In this document: positions 11,685 to 22,469 of the stretch, one piece after another | Position numbering within the stretch: the first letter of the stretch is position 1 | Layout: each line of letters starts with the position of its first letter | NCBI GenBank assembly: GCA_037074705.1 | Contig: CM073590.1 | Location: forward strand, 48,892,395-48,956,394 | Reading direction: 5' to 3' | DNA from: Zhengitettix transpicula | Lineage: Eukaryota; Arthropoda; Insecta; Orthoptera; Tetrigidae | DNA length: 64,000 bases | Notes under the pieces: model-generated | Database searches by the model: none | Told to the model about the DNA's origin: nothing | The model's input: the letters and a program-made list of their open reading frames with translations, nothing else | Program-made: the position numbers and the translations under genes

Positions 11685-12192
11685 CTGGTTACCTTTTAAG
11701 AGAGATACGAAGGGGCTACCTTTGGGTATGCCTTTTCCTCTCCGTTTTTGAACTAAGGTTCCCACAAGCCGAGGCACCTCGGCCTGTTTTGAGAGGTGTA
11801 TGTTCCGGGGTCACAGACCTTGGGCATACGGTAGGTGTTGTTCGCTATTTCCTTTGGAATAGTCGGCCAGCTGCCTCCTAAACTGGTCGAGGCACGGAGA
11901 AGGGAATGCTGCGTCCCCACAGTAAACTCCTCTCCCACTATCGGAAGGGCGTGGGACAAGTACCCGATGCCCGACCTACCTGATGCAGGTTTTTCTAGGG
12001 TTTTTCCCTGCATTACTTTTAGGCGAATGCCGGGTAGGATCCTTAACATATAGCCCGGGGGCCTTAGTTAATCCTTGGCTACCTTCCTATACCCTTCCGC
12101 ATCCCCCCTTTAAAATCCCTTCCTATGTTATTAAAGGGGAGTTGCTCAACGTGGATTACCCTCAAGTAACCTGTTGCCCTAAAAAAATAATG
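11685..12192 (+). repeat. SINE-R copy 2, near full length
   Basis: It starts in the AGAGATACGAAGGGGCTACC region and runs through CTCTCCGTTTTTGAACTAAGG, CCGAGGCACCTCGG, GTATGTTCCGGGGTC, TCGGCCAGCTGCC, the BamHI-type GGATCC block and the CTCAAGTAACCTGTTGCCC end with an A run. ORFs at 11538-11777, 11753-12049, 11835-12053 and 11983-12231 are shadows of the repeat that also appear in other copies. Confidence 0.88.
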
Positions 12193-12199
12193 TTTTTTT

Positions 12200-12625
12200 T
12201 AACTAAGGTTCCCACATACCGAGACATCTAGAGGCTGTATAGAGAGGTGGATGTTCCGGGGTCTCAGCCCTTAGACATGCGGTAAGAATTGTCCGCTGTA
12301 CCTATTGTAACAATCGGCCAGCTGCCTGATAAACTTTTGGAGAAACGAGGAAGGAAATACTGCGTCCCCACAGTAAAGCCCACTCCTGCCATCAAAGCGC
12401 GTGAGACAAATACCAAATGCCCGACCCCCTGATGCAGGTTTTCTAGGGTTTGTCCTACATCACTTTTAAGCAAATTGTTGGGTAGGATCCTTAAACTACA
12501 GCTCTGGGGCTCTAGTTAACCCTTCGCTAGCTTCCTCTACCCTTACGCATCCACCCTTTCAAATTCCTTTCTATGCTATAAAGTGGAATTGCAACCACGT
12601 GGTGCAACGTATTACTCTAAAAATT
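12200..12625 (+). repeat. SINE-R copy 3, 5'-truncated, in tandem with copy 2
   Basis: Copy 3 begins at the AACTAAGGTTCCCAC block directly after the A/T-rich tail of copy 2 and ends with ACTCTAAAAATTATGTC. The flanking AAATAATGTTTT (about 12186-12197) and AAATTATGTCTT (about 12621-12632) match at 10 of 12 positions and may be its target duplication. This would place the insertion inside the tail or flank of copy 2. Confidence 0.8.
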
Positions 12626-12639
12626 ATGTCTTCACATTC

Positions 12640-14140
12640 ACCCATTGATTCAAGTATTGAAAATTAATAACTATTAATTTTTGAAAAATATTTTCTTCCA
12701 TAAATTTTACCAGGGTGAAATTGTGCTAGCAAAATTTGTATTATTTTTTATTTTCATGTTTGCATTGTTTTTAAGTTAAAAATTAATATATTTGAGATAA
12801 TAAATATTTACACAGCAATAAATTATTTGTCTACCGTACTAGACATCCAATTATATTTATTGTCTCATCCCATTCCCGATTAACCCAACACGGAATTCAC
12901 GATAATAAGATTCTCGAGACCTCAGCTTTCCATAATCGAAGCACCTAACAAATAGAAATTCCAGAACCTCTCTACAACTAACAAATAGCTAAATCATATA
13001 AATCACTCAAATAAGCGCACTACATGTTTTTATGTGCAATTCCAAGTGAGTTGAAACATTATTTAGTTTTTAATAAATATTTCATAAATTCCATACAGAG
13101 TTGTTTTAGTTTTTGAAATTACTGCCCGTAAATAAGTCGTTTAACGCAATCCGTGAAGATAGAACTTTGTAATATAGGTCCCTCTAATTTTCAGCGTCGC
13201 TGTCGTGCTAACTCACCAAATCGCAGTCCGCTATAATGGAAGGTCTTGCCTCTGCTGTCCAACAATTGCCTAACATAATTTGCCAGGACATAAAAACTTT
13301 CCGCTGGCTTCACGCGAAGTTAACGAAATTTGGGGGAGAAGAGACACAAAAGACTTAACCTAAAAGGAAATTGTCGCGTATTTAAGCTGGTGTGGTTAAA
13401 ATCTTTCTCCACTACCGCTAGAAAAATAGAATAATGTGTTAGAAATACTGACAAAATAATTTATTACATACAGAGTTATTAATTAAGCAGATAAACCCTA
13501 ACATTTTTAATAAACGTGTAAAATGATCGTATGTTACAAAAATTATGTATTTCATTAATATGAAACGATTGAATTTAATTTTTATAAGTAAAATAATTGC
13601 TTTGTCTGAATATGGAGTAGATTCGAGTAAATTTAGGTTATTGAGATATATATTCAGTTGCTCATCGAACAATGCCACCAGGAATCAATTCCGAATCGTA
13701 TGTTTCTTCTCCTTCTTCATGCGCGTTGGAAACAAATACTTTCATTGTGTGATATTAATATATATTATATTAACGACAAATATGTAATATATAGCATAAT
13801 TCCAAATAATAAATATAAGTAATTATTGTTATTAAGCTTCTTTAAATACATTTTACAGTTATTTATGTTACAAATTTTAAAAAAACGTGATTACGTTCTG
13901 TAACTGATCATCAACATTTCTGCTTAGCTTTTGACAACAAAGGACTGAAACTTAAGCTTCGCAACAACGACTTCATTTGCATCAAAACGAACCTGAACGA
14001 CTTCCTCAATTTTTTTTTCTCTTTCTTGTAATAAAGAATCGAGTGGAATGTTGCAAATTGTCGTCCTATATCACTGTTTGCACTATTATCAAAATTTTTT
14101 GAAAGATTAGTAAATAATACAGTCATAATGTATGTCAACA
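12640..14140. other. AT-rich, no gene seen
   Basis: A short GC-richer part at about 13140-13340 has no recognisable motif. ORFs at 13439-13678 (-), 13545-13787 (+) and 13911-14156 (-) have biased AT-driven composition and are probably chance. Confidence 0.5.
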
Positions 14141-16413
14141 GAAATAAATTACTCACACTTTGGATTTAGAAAAGGATATTCAACCGAGAAAGTAATCTGT
14201 ACGCTTTTAGACGATATGATAGAAGAATTAAATATAAAACGCAATCCATTAGGTATATTTTGTGACTTAATTAAAGCATTTGATTGTAGACCATAACATA
14301 CTGTCAGAAAAAAATAAAATTCTATGGAATTACAGGAACTTCATTATCTTGGTTTAAATCATTTTTAGAAAATAGGATGCAACGAGTAGTATTAAATGAC
14401 TCGTGCTCAGAAGAAACACATGAATCAGATTGGGGAATTTTTAAAACTGTAGCCCCAAATGGTTCAGTTTTAGGGCCTTTACTGTTCATTATGTATATTG
14501 TAATAAACAACTGGATGGCTTTAATGAAATGAATCAATTAGCAAAAAAATTAATTAAAATTTGAATAATTAGCCACACGTTGAAGACGTCGAATCTATAA
14601 TGATGTAAAAAAATGGTCTTAAATCATAGGAATAATTAACAACCTTTACTAAGCTTTAAAAGAAATTTATTATTGTTGATAAATTTACAATGTACAAGAC
14701 CTATTTTTCATGCCGAATTTCATCCATTTTTTTTAAAAAACAAATACTTTAATTTTCATTTATTCATTCGTGGCATTTATGAACATACAGTTCTTATCAT
14801 TACAATCAAATACGTCGAATCTCTTATCTCAGGGCCATAACTGGGTTTGATAATTAGAACAAAATCAATGTGTAACATGACAATTAACAATTCACATATA
14901 AAAAGTTAACCTAAAACAATATGAAAATAAGTGAAAAGAAAACAACTAAATCTGACTATACCCTTTTAATTATCGTTTACAAAATTTGTATAAAAGTATT
15001 GTTACTCACGGACCGTCTGTCTGGTACTAGATCTTTCTCTTGTATCTTGAAAACTAACACACTAAAAAGCCATTTTTTACACAGACTCTACACTTCATTG
15101 AAAATTTTAATACACACGATTAAAATACTCGTCCTCTGCTATCTGGAACGTCGGATGAGCCGCTCCCTTTGGTCTGCTAGTGGATGCCGGTCCCCTCTAT
15201 GCGATAATTGTTCAATCAGCGTGAAGCAACCATTTGCTTCACCGTGTGCTAATTATTAAATAAATCTCTCCGTATAATATTTGCTTGCTTTCATGTAGAA
15301 ATACAGGATCTCGCCATTCGTACTTTATAACTGCAAACTTTACTGTTTGTTGCTCTAGGTGAACTGAACTGTATTATATCTCCCCGTCGACTTTTAACTG
15401 TTTCATCTCTCGTACGCCACCATTCATAGCCGATTCCAGACTTATCTTTACTGCTCCGTTGACTGACGTTCTCCAAGCGTATACTCAGTTTTCTCCGCGC
15501 GTTCTCCATTGTTGAACAAAGGAAGAACCCGCCTTCATTGTCGCATTTACGCATTTGTACCGCTAACAATTTAATTATATTAAAAACAATTAATGGCCTG
15601 TTTAATTGGCATTACAATATAAAACTGTAGATTTGTCTTCCAAAGCCATACATGTAGTAGATGATACTAGTATATTATAAAAAGAAACAATGACACATTA
15701 GAAGAGGCAAGTAACAATAATTTTAGTAACCTATGAACATGGGGTTTAACAATTAACTGCGACAAAACACATTTCATGCAATTTCACACAGACAAAACAA
15801 ATTTACAATCTATAACTCTAAAATACAATCAGAATAATGTAAATGAAACTTCATCTATTAAATTACTACGTCTCATAGTAAATAATAAATTAAATTGGAC
15901 TGATCAGATTCATCAGTTATTTAGCAAACTTAGCTCGGCCACGTATGCAGGAAGAATTATGTCCACCTTCCGTGATTTAAAAACTGGTCTACTTTGCGTA
16001 TTTTTATTTTGTTTAGTCATATGGGATTATATTCTGAGGAAGCTCCACAGGTATAGACAAGATTTTTATTGCTCAAAAACGTGTTGTCCGAGCAATATAT
16101 CAGGTCACCTCCAGAAATTTAAAAAATTGTGTATTTTTTTACTCTGTCTTTTCAGTAGAATTATTCATTAATTTTATTTGTGACTACAAATAGGCACTTA
16201 TTTACGAATAATTCTGATATTCATTACTTCAATACAAGAAACAAAATTAATCTGTACAAAAAATTTAAAACATTGTCAATTGCACGGAACGTTGTGAATT
16301 ATTATGAGATCTCCATCTTTAATAGACTGTCACAAAGAATCAAACAGTTGTCCAATAACCAAAGTCAATATAAAGCTGAGTTTCTGCTTAGCCACTCCCA
16401 TTCAGTAAAATAA
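14141..16413 (+). pseudogene. Non-LTR retrotransposon (jockey/CR1-like) reverse transcriptase split by a solo LTR
   Basis: Two blocks of one RT flank an inserted LTR. The left block (14141-14498) has HFGFRKGYSTEKVICTLLDD, IFCDLIKAFDC (catalytic Asp region), GTSLSWFKSFLENRMQRVVL, then NGSVLGPLLFIMYI (the usual PQGSVLGPLLF block, PQ altered to PN). The right block (15617-16413) continues with SSKAIHVVDDTSIL (normally A-DDT; here V-DDT), a KTHFMQF-like strand, a LLRLIVNNKLNWTDQI block (normally LGI-x-LD), and the C-terminal HYFNTRNKINLYKKFKT and IFNRLSQRIK blocks typical of these ORF2 tails. Internal stops and frameshifts at about 14290, 15690-15740 and 16090-16175 mean it was dead besides the insertion. 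Removing the LTR and one ATAT leaves the frame open across the join. Confidence 0.88.
14499..15616 (-). mobile_element. Solo LTR A (1118 bp) with ATAT target duplication
   Basis: The + strand sequence starts TGTAATAAACAACTGG and ends TTTAATTGGCATTACA, the TG...CA ends of an LTR. ATAT flanks it at 14495-14498 and 15617-15620. Inside, TCTCAGGGCCATAACTGGGTT corresponds to the reverse complement of the CCCAGTAAAGACCCTGAGA block in the LTRs at 18549-19454, so it belongs to the same family but lies antisense. No internal region is present, so it is a solo LTR left by recombination. ORFs inside it (14921-15259 and 15291-15569) are not genes. Confidence 0.87.
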
Positions 16414-16619
16414 TTTATAGAAGAATCGGAGATGTAAAATTATGTTATAATATAAATAGTCAGCATGAACTAAAAATCGGAATCCTGTTCGTATGTTGTT
16501 GCATAATACAGTACAATTATTATATGACTGTAAATAGCAAGCATGAGCTATTTATAAGTTTATGTTATAGAATATAGCTGGGTGCCCGGCGTTGCCCGAG
16601 ATGTCATTTATCTATAACC

Positions 16620-18110
16620 ATCGATATGACTCCAATTTTAGTTACTTTGCGCTATTTTTATGTAAAGCTCCTCGAACCCTATCCCTAAATGTGCTCACCT
16701 CCCATGCCGAAGGAGGATGAAGTCATTGACTAAATATATCGGCCGTTTTTACATGTTAGAAGATGACCACCTCCACAAATATGCGATAATGAAAAAGAAT
16801 GTATTCCACGCAAAAATCGGCCGATTACATTGTCTGAAAATTTATTCCCCCGCCCAACACCTCCCAAACCCGTAGCGTTACCCAGGTTTTCACAATTAGA
16901 TTCAGCGACATTCATAGTCTCTGAATTGATTCGAATCTCGGTTGTTTTTGCGGGATTTTATTTAACGTACCTCCACCCCACCCCCTCACAGGGGTTAAAT
17001 TATACACAAACAACATCGGTATAAATACTATCAAATTAATTAACCCCAGGAAATAATTATCGCAAATATCGACCGTTTAACATGTTTGAAAATTTTCACC
17101 CCCGACCACTCCCGCTTCGGGGACTTAAACGGTCAAGTTTAATGTCATAATTAAACTCAGTGACAATCCCGATAGTTTCTGGTTTCTTTTTATGTAATGC
17201 TACTTCACGCCCACCCTTAAGGGTGCACCCTTCCGATTCCGAAAGGGTTTGAAATTATACACAGAGAACATGTAGGGAAATTTTATTAATCTAATTCATC
17301 CCGAAATATATTTAATCGACGCAAAAAACAGCCGATCAACTCATCGCAACCCAGCCGATACCCGCGCGTTGTCCAGATTGTCATAAATAAATTCAGCGAC
17401 ATACATTACCTTCGATTTGACTTGAATCTCGGTTGTTTTCCCGTTATTTTCAAGGAAATCCCCTCCACCCCCACCCCTATCATGCCTACAAACAACATCG
17501 GTAGAAATACTATCAACGTGAATGGTCCCGGCATTATTTATTCCACGCTAATATCGATGATTTAACATGTTAGAAAATTTCCATCTCATCCACTCCCGCC
17601 CCTTGGGGCTAAATGGCCAATTTGATGCTATAATTGAACTGGGCGACATCCATAACCTTGGATTTGACTCCAATCTTGGTTGTATTCGCGTTATTTTATT
17701 GCAGCGTTCCTCCACACAACACCTAAAAGTGCGCTACTGATAAGCCCGAAAGGGGTTGAAGTTATAATCTGTGAAAATGTAGAGAAATCTCATTGATTCG
17801 GAAAAATATAGTTGCAAAGTTGATTAACATGTTTGACAATTTCCACCCCCGACCACGCCAGTCCCTGGGAGGTTAATTACTAGTTTATAGCATAATTAAA
17901 CTCAGCGTTATCCATAACTTTGCTTTTGACTCCAGTCTCGTTTGTATTCGAGTTATTTTTTTGTAATATTCCTCCACCCCCACCCCTAGAGTTCTCCTTT
18001 CCCATGCCGTAAAATGTTTGAAATAAACACTATCAATATCTGTAACCCTTAAAAATATTTATCCGACCAAAATATCGACTGTTTTAGCATGTTTAAATAT
18101 TTCCACCCCC
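16620..18110 (-). repeat. About six degenerate tandem units of roughly 250 bp
   Basis: A recurring GACTCCAATCTTGGTTGTATT-like block appears near 16628, 16926, 17170, 17418, 17663 and 17926, each time followed by ATTTT, a TGTAA-type run and CCTCCACCCC. A second block, AACATGTTTGAAAATTTCCACC, appears near 16750, 17078, 17562, 17825 and 18086, with a weaker form near 17335. Unit spacing is about 243-298 bp. Divergence between units is high, so the array is old. Confidence 0.75.
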
Positions 18111-18123
18111 GTCCACCCCAGCT

Positions 18124-18340
18124 TCTGGGGGTGGTAGACGCGTCTCACCCCGACAGCGTCTGTCACAAACACGTGTACGAAATTTGGTGAAATTTGATCC
18201 ACCGGTATAGATTTGTATTCTCCACCCCAAACGCTAGGGGTGGTAGACGCGTCTCACCCCGACAGTGTTTGTTTCCTGGTCGCAAAGAACATGTTGGTGA
18301 AATTTGCTCCAGCGGTGTAGATGTGTATAACGAACATACA
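18124..18340 (-). repeat. About 110-bp tandem duplication at the element's 5' end
   Basis: GGGTGGTAGACGCGTCTCAC followed by CCCGACAG occurs at about 18128 and 18237. The text after each copy also aligns: AAATTTGGTGAAATTTGATCC versus TTGGTGAAATTTGCTCC, and GGTATAGAT versus GGTGTAGAT. Confidence 0.8.
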
Positions 18341-18502
18341 AACATACATACATACACTAATTTTTATTTATAAGATAAAGCCTTTATCAATTGTACGTAT
18401 TATCATAGTATTAATGGAATAAAATTACACCCTGACTCATTCCATATCCTTAAAGTTAATCTTCTCTACAGATTCTACGGAATATTATTATTATTAAGCA
18501 AC

Positions 18503-18506
<4 letters not shown>

Positions 18507-18548
<42 letters not shown>
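18507..18548. repeat. TA microsatellite, insertion site of the LTR element
   Basis: A long TA run with one G interruption ends exactly at the start of the 5' LTR at 18549. Confidence 0.9.
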
Positions 18549-19454
18549 TGTAGTAATTAGTAATTAATCCATTATTATAATTGCAAAGTAAAGGACTCAT
18601 TATTAGAGTATATAAAGCGTGCACCGCGACACAGGGAGGCGAGACACAAAGAGTACATTGTTAAGACGTACGCATTCAAAATTCTACGAGACGAACGGCA
18701 GTCAACGGCGAGAAGCGAATCGGTAGAGTCAACGGGGAGAAGCGAAAGAGTCTAGTTGCAAGTCGGACGGCGGACAAATATACATCTACAGACGCTGCAG
18801 GTTGAAACAAGTAAAAGGTTTCAACCAAGTGGTTCATCTGCCACAAACAGTAACCTAATAAGTCATGCCGCAGTAAATACTCAATAAGTAAAGAGACCGT
18901 CACCAATGTCATCGAGAGAAAGTTGGTAATAATCTGACTGACCATTAATTCGGAAGGAGTAGCCGTTTCCAGCTGAGAGAACCTAAAGTTTCGACAGTGT
19001 TTTGTAACCAATTTAAATTCAGTGATATCCCCAAAAACGTGTGCACAGAAAGCCCCAAAATTGAGACCTGGTCGGCCGTAAGTAAAAAAACTCTAAAATT
19101 TATTTGTAAACCATTTCTTTAAGATACGTCAGATCGTTCTTCAATTATTTCTTTTCTTTAATTATTCATTCCTTTAATTGTTTTGTTAGTTAATTTAAAT
19201 TCAATCTGTAATCTTATTGTCATCCGCAACAAAATTCGTCGAGGTTTAGACGAATTAACTTCAGTAAAGGCTAAATGTAATTATAAATTATTGTAAATTC
19301 AATTCACCCATTTATCAAACCCAGTAAAGACCCTGAGATTCTAAATAGTATTGTGTAATTTTATATTGTATTTAAAACTTTAATAAAATTTGTTTAATTG
19401 TTCAAATAAATATTTTTATTTAGTCACAGCCATCAACCTTTTTAAATTATTACA
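18549..19454 (+). repeat. 5' LTR (906 bp)
   Basis: It begins TGTAGTAATTAGTAATTAAT and ends TTTTTAAATTATTACA. It carries a TATA box at 18609-18617 and AATAAA signals near 19382 and 19405. It contains a GTCAACGG(C/G)GAGAAGCGAA motif twice near 18700-18745; a 38-bp segment of that area is missing from the 3' LTR, which accounts exactly for the length difference. The ORF on the minus strand (18676-19011) is part of the LTR and also appears in the 3' LTR. Confidence 0.92.
18609..18617 (+). promoter_or_regulatory. TATA box in the 5' LTR
   Basis: TATATAAAG lies 60 bp inside the LTR. The same motif is at 21662-21670 in the 3' LTR. Position and sequence fit a pol II promoter driving the element's transcript. 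Confidence 0.7.
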
Positions 19455-19457
19455 AAT

Positions 19458-19475
19458 TGGCGCAACAACGTGTGG
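19458..19475 (+). other. Primer binding site, tRNA-Lys-like
   Basis: TGGCGCAACAACGTGTGG lies 3 nt after the LTR end. It resembles the Lys-type retroviral PBS (TGGCGCCCAACGTGGGGC, recalled) with small changes. Related motifs occur next to the LTRs at 26.3-28.2 kb and 42.3 kb. Confidence 0.65.
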
Positions 19476-19719
19476 CACGATTTTTTGATAAATAGGGTAG
19501 AATGATAATTAAAGAACGAAATCTGACAAACCGCGGTATTGGTGCAAGAAAGTATTTTAATTTGGATAGGATGTGCATGAAATTTTTGGAAATGAATTTT
19601 ACGCGTGTGAAAGTTAGATGGTTATTGAAAAGAAAGAAAAATGATTAAATGTGCATTTAAAGTTAAAGATAGTAGTTTAAGTTTAGTTTTTTTTTTAAGT
19701 TAAATTTAATTTAGAGAAA

Positions 19720-20775
19720 ATGGGTTCTAGAGTTAATAATTCACAGAGAAAAATGGAAGGAGATAGTGGATATATGATGATATTAGAATTATTAAATAAA
19801 AATATGGCTGAAAATAATAAAAATTTAGCAGAGTTTAGAGCTGAAAATGATAAAAATTTAGCAGAGTTTAGAGCTGAAAATAATAAAAATTTAGCAGAAA
19901 TGGGTACGAAATGGGAAAAACTAGATGAAAACATTGTAGATTTGAAAAATAGGTATGAGGCAAACATAGTAGAATTAAAGGCCGAAATAAATGAATCCAA
20001 AGTGGAATGTAGGAGGAATTATGAGAGGTTAGCAGCAGAAGTAAGAGAATGGAGAAATGAAAATAATGAAGGAAATGATAAAACTATTGAGAATATTAAA
20101 GTGGGCAGTGCAGAGATAAAATTTGGTGGTGTAGAAAAAGTAAACAAGGATGTAAACAGTGAAATAGAAGTTATAGTTAATGAAAAGGGGGAAGAAAATA
20201 AAGTGGGATTAGAGGAGGTTAAATGTAATGAAAATGTAAAGGAAATGAAGGTGGTAGTTAAGGAAGATGCTGAAAAGTATTTAATTTTGTGGGAGCATAA
20301 GGCTGATGATGTTGAAGGAGAGATTAAAGGGTTAAATATTGAAGGTGTTGATGAGCAGAAAGATGAAATAGTGGGAGAAATAGGTGAGATAGTGGAAAAT
20401 GTAAATGAAGTAGAAAATTAAGAAAGAATAGAAGAATTACAGGGAGGTGTTGTGAATCAAAATATGATAGAAATGTTTGTTTACAAAGATGAAGTGGGAA
20501 CAGCTGATGGGAGCATTGCTATGAAAACATTGAGAAATATGGAGATAAAATTTATGATGATAAAACAGATGGGATTTAAGAATTTAAAACAAGTGTTGGG
20601 ATATATTGAATGTTATTTAAACATAGAATTTGGAAATAAGATTCTAACATTGGTGAATTTAGGAAAGGAGAAAGACGAAAATAAAGAACAGCTGATCAAA
20701 TGTAAACATGGAACAGCTGGAGAATTCTGGCAGGATGCAGGTCAAGGCATATTTGAGTTTAGAGATACAGGATAG
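19720..20775 (+). pseudogene. Gag-like coiled-coil protein, one in-frame stop
   Basis: An ATG at 19720 opens 233 codons ending in TAA at 20419-20421. The same frame reopens at once and runs to 20775, so the original product was probably about 351 residues. Residues 20-60 repeat the 13-residue unit ENNKNLAEFRAEN (three near copies) and residues 20-110 form a predicted coiled coil rich in Glu, Lys and Asn. The second part ends in a stretch (QLIKCKHGTAGEFWQDAGQGIFEF) that resembles the motif L-K-x-R-x-Q-x-x-GE-x-LQEFA-x-x-I found in many Gypsy-type gags; that resemblance is my inference. There is no zinc knuckle. In the element it should form the particle shell; replication enzymes would have to come from a partner. 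The TAA may be a mutation or a read-through site. Confidence 0.6.
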
Positions 20776-20795
20776 ATTAAAGATGGTGATGTTGG

Positions 20796-21160
20796 AGAAG
20801 AAGGGGAGTGGCATGTTTAAGAAGTTTAGTGTAAATAGAGGAGAAGGTGTAGAATTAAGATGAAATAGTTTAAGATAATTTTAAGAAATGTAAATTAAAT
20901 GTTGGAAAAGAGAAAAAGGGGCGTGGCATGTTAAGCTGTCACATGAGTGAATTTAATTTGAGTATTGAAGCAGATGTTGTGATGATGATTGAACATAAGC
21001 TAATATGCAGAGAAAAAGGGGGCGTGGCATGTTAAAGCTGTCACGTGGTTGATTTTAAAATTTGTGTTGTAGAATGTGTGATGTCTTAAGTAATATTTGT
21101 TGTGTAAAGAAAAGGGGGCGTGGCACCGTGCTGTTGTCACGTGAGACAGTTGAAAATTGG
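20796..21160 (+). repeat. Four spaced copies of a GC-rich motif in the element's 3' region
   Basis: The motif AGAAAAAGGGGGCGTGGCAT followed by GTTAAAGCTGTCACGTG recurs at about 20796 (partial), 20911, 21011 and 21108, spaced 115, 100 and 97 bp. Between copies the sequence is AT-rich and diverged. It could be a packaging, dimerisation or transcription-factor site; CACGTG-like cores are present in two copies. Confidence 0.75.
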
Positions 21161-21601
21161 AGGGGGTAGATGTAAACAAAACAACAGCTGACATCATCTG
21201 GAGAAAGTAGGTCAAAGCTTACTTCAGATTAAGTGACAGCATTGATGTTTAAGAGGAATAATAATTATAATTAAATGAATTTAAATTAAGTTAATTAAAG
21301 ATTATTAAAAAAATAATAATAAAAAAAAATATTTTATGGCATTAGTTTTAAGGAATGCACAATTAATTTCAAACCGTAATAAATTGTAGGATCTAGACCA
21401 TTTGGATAATCAAACAAATAATAAGTTGCACCAATATTTGATGGGAATGTGTAAATCTTTTAAATGAATGGTAATTAGGTATAAGTTTCCGAGCGATCTG
21501 ACAAATTAGGGCAAAATTGTAGAAGAGAGAAAAGAATAAAATTCAGTTTTCGAAGAGTAAAGTCCAGACATTTCCTTTCTCAAACGGAATTTGGGGCGTA
21601 A

Positions 21602-22469
21602 TGTAGTAATTAGTAATTAATCCATTATTATAATTGCAAAGTAAAGGACTCATTATTAGAGTATATAAAGCAGACACCGCGACACAGGGCGGCGAGACAC
21701 AAAGAGTACATTGTTAAGACGTACGCATTCAAAATTCTACGAGACGAACGGCAGTCAACGGCGAGAAGCGAATCGGTCGGACAAATATACATCTACAGAC
21801 GCTGCAGGTTGAAACAAGTAAAAGGTTTCAACCAAGTGGTTCATCTGCCACAAACAGTAACCTAATAAGTCATGCCGCAGTAAATACTCAATAAGTAAAG
21901 AGACCGTCACCAATGTCATCGAGAGAAAGTTGGTAATAATCTGACTGACCATTAATTCGGAAGGAGTAGCCGTTTCCAGCTGAGAGAACCTAAAGTTTCG
22001 ACAGTGTTTTGTAACCAATTTAAATTCAGTGATATCCCCAAAAACGTGTGCACAGAAAACCCCAAAATTGAGACCTGGTCGGCCGTAAGTAAAAAAACTC
22101 TAAAATTTATTTGTAAACCATTTCTTTAAGATACGTCAGATCGTTCTTCAATTATTTCTTTTCTTTAATTATTCATTCCTTTAATTGTTTTGTTAGTTAA
22201 TTTAAATTCAATCTGTAATCTTATTGTCATCCGCAACAAAATTCGTCGAGGTTTAGACGAATTAACTTCAGTAAAGGCTAAATGTAATTATAAATTATTG
22301 TAAATTCAATTCACCCATTTATCAAACCCAGTAAAGACCCTGAGATTCTAAATATTATTTTGTAATTTATTATATGTGTTTTAACTTCATTAATATATTT
22401 TGTTTAATTGTTTCAAATAAATATTTTTATTCAGCCACAGTCATTAGTCTTTTATTTTAAATTATAACA
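21602..22469 (+). repeat. 3' LTR (868 bp)
   Basis: It begins TGTAGTAATTAGTAATTAAT and ends TTTAAATTATAACA. It matches the 5' LTR throughout except for a 38-bp deletion and scattered differences, which are concentrated in the last 100 bp. The minus-strand ORF at 21755-22018 is an LTR shadow. Confidence 0.92.

Larger units (their letters stand above)
16574..18375 (-). mobile_element. Helitron-like element, about 1.8 kb, inverted
   Basis: Read on the minus strand it starts TCTTATAAATAAAAATTAG followed by a TGTATGTATG-rich stretch and ends CGGGCAACGCCGGGCACCCAGCTAT, matching the ends of the 7086-7807 element except CTAT for CTAG. The interior is made of degenerate repeats of roughly 250 bp. There is no long ORF. 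Confidence 0.6.

Noticed and set aside
15291..15569. 92-codon minus-strand ORF
   Set aside because: Inside solo LTR A; part of LTR sequence.
18676..19011. 111-codon minus-strand ORF, repeated at 21755-22018
   Set aside because: Lies entirely in the LTRs of the 3.9-kb element and is antisense to its transcript; duplicated only because LTRs are duplicated.
19695..20000. 101-codon minus-strand ORF rich in Ser/Phe
   Set aside because: Antisense mirror of the repetitive coiled-coil gag coding region.
19720..20775. Host cytoskeletal coiled-coil gene
   Set aside because: It sits between LTRs with a PBS, starts just after the leader and has an in-frame stop; the mobile element context explains it better.
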